Assembly (NCBI GenBank): GCA_003517945.1
Contig: DOZP01000190.1
Coordinates: 826-7,482, forward strand
From: Porphyromonadaceae bacterium
Lineage (GTDB): Bacteria; Bacteroidota; Bacteroidia; Bacteroidales; Tannerellaceae
DNA: 6,657 bases
Direction: 5' to 3'
The notes beneath the pieces are model-generated. The model had not been told where the DNA came from. It saw nothing but the letters and a program-made list of their open reading frames with translations, and made no database searches. Each line of letters begins with the position of its first letter. The first letter of the stretch is position 1. This document shows, piece by piece, positions 1-5,240 of this stretch. The translations under genes and the position numbers were made by a program.

Positions 1-300
1 CTTGTGAAACTGATCACGTCTAATAACAAAGAGCGGATGGAGCTGGCTCGTCACGGAATTGTACCGCCTGTACAGGCAAAACCGTCACCGAACAAATACC
101 GGTCATTGCGGAACGGGATTCTTTGTATCGGGATTGCCGTTGGTCTTGTTGCCGGTATTATTCTTACGTCATGCAAAGGGTATGAATACTATGTGGAATT
201 TCTGATCATCTGTTCTTCAACCATATTGTGTCTTGGTTTATCATATATCGTATTCTATCTGATCGTGAAAGATAAGAATATGGAAAACGAAGCGGAATAA
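1..300 (+). CDS. Small two-helix membrane protein, probably 5'-partial (DUF6249-like)
   Basis: The frame is open to the window edge. The first start codon inside is GTG at position 4, giving 98 residues. The motif NKERMELARHGI (residues 8-19) followed by a proline-rich stretch and two hydrophobic helices (about 36-55 and 64-88) resembles the small Bacteroidota membrane proteins grouped as DUF6249. As I recall the family, an N-terminal membrane helix comes just before the KER motif. Its absence here suggests that the true start lies upstream and that the GTG is internal. The stop codon shares its last base with the ATG of the sigma factor gene, so the two are almost certainly co-transcribed and translationally coupled. 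A role as an inner-membrane sensor or accessory protein for the sigma factor is inference; no biochemical function can be read from the sequence. Confidence 0.7.
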   Translation, partial: LVKLITSNNKERMELARHGIVPPVQAKPSPNKYRSLRNGILCIGIAVGLVAGIILTSCKGYEYYVEFLIICSSTILCLGLSYIVFYLIVKDKNMENEAE

Positions 301-848
301 TGGACGAAAAACTGCAGATACGAAAAGTGCTGAAAGGAGATCATTCTGCTTTCGGCTACTTTGTTGATACATATCAGGATATGGCTGTGACGATAGCTTA
401 TCGTGTTTGCGGTAATATGCAGGATGCCGAAGATATTGTACAGGATTCTTTTGTGAAGGCTTTTCATAATCTTCATACGTTTAAATCAGACAGTAAATTC
501 TCCACATGGTTTTACCGGATTGTATATAATACGGCGATCACGGAAATCAGGAGCGCTTCGCATAATGTTCAGTATGTAGATTATGAACAGATGGGGCTTG
601 CTGATTCGTATGCTGATTTTGATACGTTGGGTCAGATAGAAGAGGACGAGAAGAAAGAATTATTGAATATGGCGCTGGAAAAAATGCCGCGCGATGAAAG
701 TTTGATTCTCACTTTTTTTTATCTCGAAGAAAATTCGGTTAAGGATATTACGAAAATTACCGGGCTTACGGAATCCAATATTAAAGTAAAATTGCACCGC
801 GCACGAAAACGAATGTATGAATTGATGACGGAACTTATGAAACGATAA
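300..848 (+). CDS. ECF-type (sigma-70 family) RNA polymerase sigma factor
   Basis: The 182-residue protein has the two-domain layout of extracytoplasmic-function sigma factors. Region 2 spans about residues 10-80, with DAEDIVQDSF at 42-51 (core polymerase binding) and FSTWFYRIVYN at 67-77 (-10 recognition and melting). A variable acidic linker rich in D and E spans about 88-118. Region 4 spans about 121-176, with a helix-turn-helix around 147-171 that ends in NIKVKLHRARKRM, typical of -35 recognition. It would direct core polymerase to a small regulon, usually envelope or stress functions. Its ATG overlaps the upstream TAA by one base, and the next gene starts nine bases after its stop, so the three genes form an operon. 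The promoter lies outside the window. Many factors of this kind recognise their own promoter, but this cannot be tested here. The family call is secure; the regulon is unknown. Confidence 0.95.
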   Translation: MDEKLQIRKVLKGDHSAFGYFVDTYQDMAVTIAYRVCGNMQDAEDIVQDSFVKAFHNLHTFKSDSKFSTWFYRIVYNTAITEIRSASHNVQYVDYEQMGLADSYADFDTLGQIEEDEKKELLNMALEKMPRDESLILTFFYLEENSVKDITKITGLTESNIKVKLHRARKRMYELMTELMKR

Positions 849-857
849 AATATAATT

Positions 858-1238
858 ATGATGGATGAGAAAGATATAAATATGCAGGATGACCGGATAA
901 GAGCGCTTTTCTCCGGAACAAAGGTGAAAGCGGGGGCGAACCTGAAATTTCGTATCATGCAACAGATCGAAACGGAAAGTATCTTAGCCGGAAAGAAATC
1001 AAAGAGTAAAAATATAATGCCTTTGATCTGGAATATGTTATCGGTGTTTGGCGTTATGTACGGATTGATTGCGATTGTAGCGGCAGGCGTTTTTTTTACA
1101 GGAGGAAAAAGCGCGCTGGAGTCGGTCACATTTTTTGTGCCTGTCATTCTGATTACTTCGGTATGCGGACTTTTTCTGATGATATCGACTTTTGATGACA
1201 AAAGGAGAAGTAAAAAGCAACCGGCAACGCATCATTGA
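858..1238 (+). CDS. Small membrane protein, candidate anti-sigma factor
   Basis: This 126-residue protein is encoded nine bases downstream of the sigma factor stop. Two ATG codons in a row (858 and 861) are both possible starts. The N-terminal 50 residues are charged and soluble and include a short amphipathic segment, TKVKAGANLKFRIMQQIETE (residues 21-40). Two hydrophobic helices follow (about 56-80 and 90-112), then a short basic tail that would sit in the cytoplasm. A cytoplasmic N-terminal sigma-binding segment ahead of membrane helices is the usual plan of an anti-sigma factor, and position directly after an ECF sigma gene is where such genes lie. No zinc-binding HxxxCxxC motif is present, so it is not a classical ZAS-type anti-sigma protein. 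Membrane location is well supported; the anti-sigma role is inferred from context and topology. Confidence 0.75.
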   Translation: MMDEKDINMQDDRIRALFSGTKVKAGANLKFRIMQQIETESILAGKKSKSKNIMPLIWNMLSVFGVMYGLIAIVAAGVFFTGGKSALESVTFFVPVILITSVCGLFLMISTFDDKRRSKKQPATHH

Positions 1239-1245
1239 AAATATT

Positions 1246-1270
1246 CCCTGATGTTAGAATGCAACAAGGG
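1246..1270 (-). terminator. Weak candidate hairpin terminator after aguB
   Basis: CCCT-GA-TGTT (1246-1255) can pair with AACA-AGGG (1263-1270) around a 7-base loop with a two-base bulge. Read on the minus strand, the hairpin is followed by AATATTTTC, a poor U-tract. It lies about 20 bases beyond the aguB stop, in the 52-base convergent gap between region 1 and aguB. The stem is short and bulged, so this is only a candidate. No better terminator is visible for either converging unit. Confidence 0.3.
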
Positions 1271-1290
1271 GTATACTTCATGATCTCCCT

Positions 1291-2166
1291 TTAATCCAAA
1301 TAGCGTTTGGTGATGGCTTCAAAGGCGTCGATACGGCGGTCTCTCAGGAATGGCCACCAGCGTCGTACCTGTTCGCTTCTTTGCAGGTCTATGGCTACCA
1401 CTTTACAATCTTCTTCGTTGTCGGGAGATTGCGCTATGATTTCTCCTTGCGGGCCGCAGATGAAACTATGGCCCCAAAACCGGATGCCGTTTGTTTGTCC
1501 GGACGGGTCCGTTTCATGTCCGACACGGTTTACTGCAATCACGTGCAGTCCGTTAGCTACGGCGTGACCGCGTTGAACGGTTTGCCAGGCGTCTTGTTGG
1601 CGTTGTTTTTCACGCTCGTCGTCACTACTTTCCCAACCGATCGCTGTCGGATAGATCAGTATGTCCGCTCCTTTCAGCGTCATCAGGCGTGCGGCTTCGG
1701 GGTACCACTGGTCCCAACAGACCAGTACACCTAAAGTGCCTACGGATGTTTTTATCGGTTCAAACCCCAGATCTCCCGGCGTAAAATAAAATTTTTCATA
1801 GTATGCGGGATCATCGGGAATATGCATTTTACGGTATTTGCCGGCGATGGTACCGTTATTTTCGAAGACAACGGCCGTATTGTGATACAATCCGGGCGCA
1901 CGTTTTTCAAAAAGGGATGTAACGATCACAAGTTTTAGTTCTTTAGCCAACTTTCCGAATCTTTCGGTTGATGGTCCGGGAATCGTTTCCGCCATGTCAA
2001 AGATGTCCGTATCTTCTGTCTGACAGAAATACAAGCCATTGTGTAACTCTTGTAAAACAATGATCTCCGCACCTTCTGCGGCGCATTTGCGGATGCTTTT
2101 TTCCAGTCTGTCGATATTATCCTCCGTATTTGCGGTATTGCGCTGTTGTATGAGTCCGATTTTCAT
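1291..2166 (-). CDS. aguB: N-carbamoylputrescine amidohydrolase (nitrilase superfamily)
   Basis: AguB hydrolyses N-carbamoylputrescine to putrescine, CO2 and ammonia, the last step of the arginine-agmatine route to polyamines, in the cytoplasm. The 291-residue protein is full length for the family. The carbon-nitrogen hydrolase Glu-Lys-Cys triad is visible: E40 in LQELHNGLYFCQ, K113 in KYRKMHIPDD and C150 in LVCWDQWYPEAAR. The supporting glutamate E124 lies in YYEKFYFTPGD. The HNGLYFCQ, HIPDDP and DQWYPEAAR segments are characteristic of the AguB group rather than of general nitrilases or beta-ureidopropionases. The ATG at 2166 gives a start right at the conserved MKIGLIQQ beginning, with no signal peptide. 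The usual partner, agmatine deiminase (aguA), is not beside it in this window: its upstream neighbour is the divergent SRP RNA unit and its downstream neighbour is the convergent sigma-factor operon. Confidence 0.95.
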   Translation of the reverse strand: MKIGLIQQRNTANTEDNIDRLEKSIRKCAAEGAEIIVLQELHNGLYFCQTEDTDIFDMAETIPGPSTERFGKLAKELKLVIVTSLFEKRAPGLYHNTAVVFENNGTIAGKYRKMHIPDDPAYYEKFYFTPGDLGFEPIKTSVGTLGVLVCWDQWYPEAARLMTLKGADILIYPTAIGWESSDDEREKQRQQDAWQTVQRGHAVANGLHVIAVNRVGHETDPSGQTNGIRFWGHSFICGPQGEIIAQSPDNEEDCKVVAIDLQRSEQVRRWWPFLRDRRIDAFEAITKRYLD

Positions 2167-2211
2167 TTTGATAACAATATTTCGATTGTCGATTTATTAT
2201 GAAACACACCG

Positions 2212-2219
2212 TAAAGGTA
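2212..2219 (-). promoter_or_regulatory. Candidate -7 element for aguB
   Basis: On the minus strand this reads TACCTTTA, seven of eight matches to the Bacteroidota -7 element TAnnTTTG. It would start transcription near 2205, giving a leader of about 40 bases before the aguB ATG at 2166. The -33 element is poor: TTTC at 2242-2245 is spaced 22 bases away rather than 19-20. Confidence 0.4.
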
Positions 2220-2328
2220 TGAAAAAAATCATTTTGATTGTGAAAGTGGAATTATTAAATGTGAAAAGCTATACGGATCCAGCCCATTGCATGATAGAGA
2301 TAACTTTTAACAAAGTCTAAAATAAATA

Positions 2329-2359
2329 TTTGTAAATTTGAAAATAATGTTTACCTTTG
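2329..2359 (+). promoter_or_regulatory. Bacteroidota promoter of the SRP RNA-tRNA unit
   Basis: TTTG at 2329-2332 and TACCTTTG at 2352-2359 are exactly 19 bases apart. This is a full match to the Bacteroidota housekeeping consensus TTTG-N19-TAnnTTTG. A start site about 5-8 bases after the -7 box puts the RNA 5' end near 2365, leaving about 25 bases of leader before the SRP RNA helix. The region 2167-2328 before it carries only the aguB upstream sequence and no gene. Confidence 0.8.
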
Positions 2360-2390
2360 CAGCCGGAAAATGGGAAGAGCCCATTGATAC

Positions 2391-2490
2391 ATGGGAAAGT
2401 CCTACACGACCAGCTCCCTTGGAATTCCCCCAGGGCTTGACCGCAGCAAGGGTACTCGGTTGTAGCGGTGCGATGTAGTAAGCTTTCCCA
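2391..2490 (+). ncRNA. ffs: Signal recognition particle RNA, small bacterial type (4.5S-like)
   Basis: SRP RNA binds the protein Ffh and delivers ribosomes making membrane or secreted proteins to the membrane. The ends pair perfectly: TGGGAAAG (2392-2399) with CTTTCCCA (2483-2490). Inner helices are CTACA (2402-2406) with TGTAG (2474-2478), CGACC (2407-2411) with GGTTG (2458-2462), and CCCTT (2416-2420) with AAGGG (2448-2452). The apical Ffh-binding region shows the conserved CAGG (2431-2434) and GCAGC (2443-2447) strands, and the 3' strand has the conserved GATGTAG. The tip between CAGG and GCAGC is eight bases rather than the eleven of Escherichia coli and has no GGAA tetraloop, which I believe is usual in this phylum. 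The exact 5' end is uncertain and may include a leader. The tRNA-Thr gene follows after three bases. Confidence 0.88.
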
Positions 2491-2493
2491 CCT

Positions 2494-2567
2494 GCCTCTT
2501 TAGCTCAGTTGGCCAGAGCACGTGATTTGTAATCTCGGGGTCGTTGGTTCGAATCCGACAAGAGGCT
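2494..2567 (+). tRNA. tRNA-Thr, anticodon UGU
   Basis: A full cloverleaf of 74 bases can be drawn. The acceptor stem is GCCTCTT (2494-2500) with AAGAGGC (2560-2566), with T2567 as discriminator. The D stem is GCTC (2503-2506) with GAGC (2516-2519). The anticodon stem and loop span 2521-2537, with loop TTTGTAA and anticodon TGT at 2528-2530, which reads threonine ACN codons, chiefly ACA. The T arm is GTTGG-TTCGAAT-CCGAC. The anticodon stem has one T-T mismatch (2523 against 2535). CCA is not encoded; the gene is followed by CAAAC. It is the second RNA of the SRP RNA transcript. Confidence 0.95.
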
Positions 2568-2613
2568 CAAACAAAAAGAGGATCGGCAGATGTCGATCCT
2601 CTTTTTGTTTGAG
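2566..2613 (+). terminator. Strong intrinsic terminator after tRNA-Thr, symmetrical on both strands
   Basis: Two 20-base arms (2566-2585 and 2594-2613) are perfect reverse complements around an 8-base loop. The core is GAGGATCG paired with CGATCCTC, followed by TTTTTGTTT on the plus strand and, because of the symmetry, by the same T-rich run on the minus strand. It can therefore stop transcription from either side. The upstream arm begins on the last base of the tRNA acceptor stem, so there is no trailer spacer between the tRNA and the terminator. Confidence 0.92.
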
Positions 2614-2663
2614 AGGGAAGAATTGAATGATCCGTATGGGGAAGGGTAAAATTATATAAAACA

Positions 2664-2694
2664 GTTGTCAGCAAGAAAAAAATAATTAAATTTG
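2664..2694 (+). promoter_or_regulatory. Bacteroidota promoter of the GH95 gene
   Basis: GTTG at 2664-2667 and TAAATTTG at 2687-2694 are 19 bases apart. The -7 box matches TAnnTTTG fully and the -33 box at three of four bases. Transcription would start near 2700, giving a 5' leader of about 70-85 AT-rich bases before the GH95 start. The only other content of 2614-2768 is AT-rich sequence. Confidence 0.6.
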
Positions 2695-2768
2695 AAGTCC
2701 TGAATGATTGTGAAAATATAATTGGCAAAGATTTTTGGTTGATTAATTATAAATTTAGATACAAGTAA

Positions 2769-5081
2769 ATGAGACGGATAAGTATGAAAAAAGTATCCCT
2801 GTGCCTGTTGATTGGTTTTTTTTTCTGTGTAGGAATAGGGTCGTGTGGAACAGAACAGGAGCCGGTAGATATACAGGCTAAGCAACCCACCATGAAATTA
2901 TGGTATGATAAGCCGGCGACGGATTGGATGTCTTTCGCTTTACCGATCGGTAACGGAGAACTTGGCGCCATGTTTTTCGGAGGAGTTGAAATGGAGCAGA
3001 TTCAGTTTAATGAAAAAACTTTCTGGTCCGGCAACAAGACGAAAAGAGGGGCCTATCAGAATTTTGGGGATTTGTATTTGGAGTTTTCCGGGCATGATTC
3101 ATATTCGGGATATAGCAGGGAGTTGAATTTGGATGAGGCGTTGGGAAAAGTGACCTATAAAATGAATGATGTCCAATATACGCGTGAATATTTTGCCAGT
3201 CATCCCGATGAGGTAATTGTTATACGCGTCAGTGTACCCGAGAAAAAGCAACTTCTTAATTTTTTTGTGCGTCTTGCCGATGCGCATGAGGGGACGACTC
3301 ATGTTGCTGAAAATGAGATTATAATAAAAGGGAAATCGGATCTGGTTTCATACGAAGCCCAGGTGCGTATAATTAATAAGGGAGGGCTGTTGACATCGGA
3401 TAAAGATAAGGAACAAATATCGGTTAGTGAGGCATATGAAGCGATCATATTGTTGACTGCCGGAACGAATTATGATATATCTTCGGATAATTATATCGGG
3501 GAATCAGAAGAACAATTACATGACAGGTTGTCTAAACGGATTGCTGTTGCGGCGTCTAAGTCTTATGACGAGTTGAAGGCAAATCATCTGAAAGATTATC
3601 AGCCGGCGTACGACCGGGTGAAACTGGATTTAGGGGTTGGGCTTCCGCCCATGACAACTGATATGCTGGTACGTTCCAACCGCGATAGTTTGTATCTTGA
3701 TATGTTGTATTTTCAATACGGACGTTATCTGATGCTGGCTTCATCGAGGGGAATGAATCTTCCGAACAATCTTCAGGGGCTGTGGAATAATAGTAATACT
3801 CCTCCTTGGGAGTCTGATATTCACACGAATATAAATATTCAGATGAATTACTGGCCGGCTGAGAATACGAATCTTTCGGAATGCCATGTTCCTTTTCTGA
3901 ACTATATAGCCGCGGAAGCGTTGCGTGAGAACGGATCGTTCCGGCAGGTAGCGGAAAAGGAAGGTCTCAGGGGGTGGGCCGTACATACGCAAAGTACGAT
4001 ATTCGGTCATACGGACTGGAATATAAACCGTCCGGCGAACGCATGGTATTGTACGCATTTATGGCAACATTACGCTTATACGAGTGATATTGATTTTTTA
4101 CGTGAAACGGCTTTTCCTGTTTTAAAGAGTACTTGTGAATATTGGTTTGACCGCCTGAAAGAGGGCGATAACGGAAAACTTGTCGCACCGGATGAGTGGT
4201 CGCCCGAACAGGGCCCTTGGGAAGATGGAGTAGCTTATGCGCAGCAACTGGTGTGGGAGTTGTTTGATAACACATTAGCTGCCGCAAAAATCATCGGAGC
4301 TGATGCTTCGTTTACGACTGAATTGACGGAAAAATTTGAGAAATTGGATAATGGTCTGGAAATTGGAAAATGGGGACAGATCAAAGAATGGAAACGGGAC
4401 TCCGTCAATCTTGATACATTGGGAAACAGACATCGTCATTTATCTCAGTTGATAGCATTGTATCCCGGTAATCAGATCTCTTATCTCCGTGATAAAACGT
4501 TTGCCGATGCGGCCCGGAAAACGTTGGACTCAAGAGGTGATGACGGAACCGGTTGGAGCCGTGCATGGAAAATTGCATGTTGGGCGCGCCTTTTTGATGG
4601 GGATCGTGCGTATAAATTATTGAAACAGGCTCTTAATTATACCGAGATGACATCGCTTAGTATGAGTAGTCAGTATGGTGGTGTTTATGCGAATCTGCTG
4701 GATGCGCATCCGCCATTTCAGATTGACGGTAATTTCGGAGCGACTGCAGGTATTGCCGAGATGCTTGTACAGAGCAATTTAGGTTTTATTTATTTATTAC
4801 CGGCTTTACCTTCCGTATGGCCGGCCGGTAGTTTTGAAGGATTAAAGACGATTGGAAATTTCACCCTGGATCTTACCTGGGCGAATGGCAAACCTGTTCA
4901 TTGCACGATCCTGTCAGGTTCCGGAAATATCTGTAGAATATATGATCCGTCCGGACAAATAACAAAGGTGGAAGATTGTAACAGAAACGTCCTGACCCTG
5001 GATAAAACGGATGAAGGTATAGTTGGTTTTCCAACCGTAAAAGGCGAAGCATATGCTGTCTTTTTTGACAGTGACAGGTAA
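2769..5081 (+). CDS. GH95 glycoside hydrolase lipoprotein (alpha-L-fucosidase / alpha-L-galactosidase type)
   Basis: GH95 enzymes remove alpha-linked L-fucose (mostly alpha-1,2), or in some members L-galactose, by an inverting mechanism, from host glycans or plant xyloglucan. The N-terminal beta-sandwich domain (about 42-290) opens with LWYDKPATDWMSFALPIGNG. The (alpha/alpha)6 catalytic domain follows (about 300-690), then a C-terminal beta domain. By comparison with Bifidobacterium AfcA, the catalytic residues are N354 and N356 in HTNINIQMNYWPA, acid E480 in WSPEQGP and D653 in FQIDGNFGATAGIAEM. All are present, so it should be active. A lipoprotein signal ends at lipobox IGS-C26, and the acidic residues after the cysteine suit surface export. 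The better start is perhaps Met6 (ATG at 2784), which puts MKK directly before the hydrophobic core. At 770 residues it is slightly short for Bacteroidales members but complete. No SusC/SusD or other glycosidase adjoins it. Confidence 0.92.
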   Translation: MRRISMKKVSLCLLIGFFFCVGIGSCGTEQEPVDIQAKQPTMKLWYDKPATDWMSFALPIGNGELGAMFFGGVEMEQIQFNEKTFWSGNKTKRGAYQNFGDLYLEFSGHDSYSGYSRELNLDEALGKVTYKMNDVQYTREYFASHPDEVIVIRVSVPEKKQLLNFFVRLADAHEGTTHVAENEIIIKGKSDLVSYEAQVRIINKGGLLTSDKDKEQISVSEAYEAIILLTAGTNYDISSDNYIGESEEQLHDRLSKRIAVAASKSYDELKANHLKDYQPAYDRVKLDLGVGLPPMTTDMLVRSNRDSLYLDMLYFQYGRYLMLASSRGMNLPNNLQGLWNNSNTPPWESDIHTNINIQMNYWPAENTNLSECHVPFLNYIAAEALRENGSFRQVAEKEGLRGWAVHTQSTIFGHTDWNINRPANAWYCTHLWQHYAYTSDIDFLRETAFPVLKSTCEYWFDRLKEGDNGKLVAPDEWSPEQGPWEDGVAYAQQLVWELFDNTLAAAKIIGADASFTTELTEKFEKLDNGLEIGKWGQIKEWKRDSVNLDTLGNRHRHLSQLIALYPGNQISYLRDKTFADAARKTLDSRGDDGTGWSRAWKIACWARLFDGDRAYKLLKQALNYTEMTSLSMSSQYGGVYANLLDAHPPFQIDGNFGATAGIAEMLVQSNLGFIYLLPALPSVWPAGSFEGLKTIGNFTLDLTWANGKPVHCTILSGSGNICRIYDPSGQITKVEDCNRNVLTLDKTDEGIVGFPTVKGEAYAVFFDSDR

Positions 5082-5133
5082 ATATTGTTTGCTTCATTGT
5101 GTTTCCGTAAATAATATGCAATTTAAATGAACG

Positions 5134-5159
5134 TATCCGATCGGTCGGCGATTTGGATA
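5134..5159 (+). repeat. Imperfect inverted repeat able to form a 10-bp hairpin
   Basis: TATCCGATCG (5134-5143) pairs with CGATT-T-GGATA (5149-5159) around a GTCGG loop, with one bulged T and one G-T pair. It also contains the perfect palindrome CCGATCGG (5137-5144). It lies 52 bases after the GH95 stop and 16 bases before the -33 box of the next promoter. No T-run follows on the plus strand, so a standard terminator is unlikely. It may be a factor-aided terminator for GH95 or a binding site for a regulator of the downstream operon. Confidence 0.5.
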
Positions 5160-5175
5160 AAATCTACGGTTAAAC

Positions 5176-5207
5176 TTTGTATTTGCAGTATAAATGTTGT
5201 AATTTTG
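5176..5207 (+). promoter_or_regulatory. Bacteroidota promoter of the AAA+/Fis regulator-lptE operon
   Basis: TTTG at 5176-5179 and TAATTTTG at 5200-5207 are 20 bases apart, a full match to TTTG-N19/20-TAnnTTTG. A start near 5214 leaves a leader of about 27 bases before the ATG at 5241. The operon therefore seems to use the housekeeping sigma factor rather than sigma-54; I see no GG-N10-GC element here. Confidence 0.75.
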
Positions 5208-5240
5208 TCAGATAAACTGAAATAATAGCAGTTGTAAGGT

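Noticed and set aside
2039..2320. Plus-strand open frame of 93 codons across the aguB start and the intergenic region
   Set aside because: Most of it is antisense to aguB, it has no recognisable protein features, and it runs into promoter sequence.
2494..2613. Possible integration site at the tRNA-Thr 3' end
   Set aside because: No integrase, no distant direct repeat of the tRNA 3' end and no foreign genes are present in the window; the short repeats are within the terminator.
2720..2740. TTGGCAAAGATTTTTGG as a sigma-54 promoter before the GH95 gene
   Set aside because: The -24 GG is present, but no GC lies at the required distance for the -12 element.
2652..2971. Two minus-strand open frames over the GH95 upstream region and signal peptide
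   Set aside because: They overlap the GH95 promoter and the start of its coding sequence, have no family features, and look like chance frames.
3741..4287. Two overlapping minus-strand frames of about 105 codons inside the GH95 gene
   Set aside because: They lie opposite the conserved catalytic domain and encode low-complexity, Arg/Pro/Tyr-rich products with no family resemblance.
5056..5071. CTGTC-TTTTTT-GACAG hairpin at the end of the GH95 coding sequence
   Set aside because: The stem is only five pairs, the T-run is in the loop rather than after the stem, and it lies within codons.
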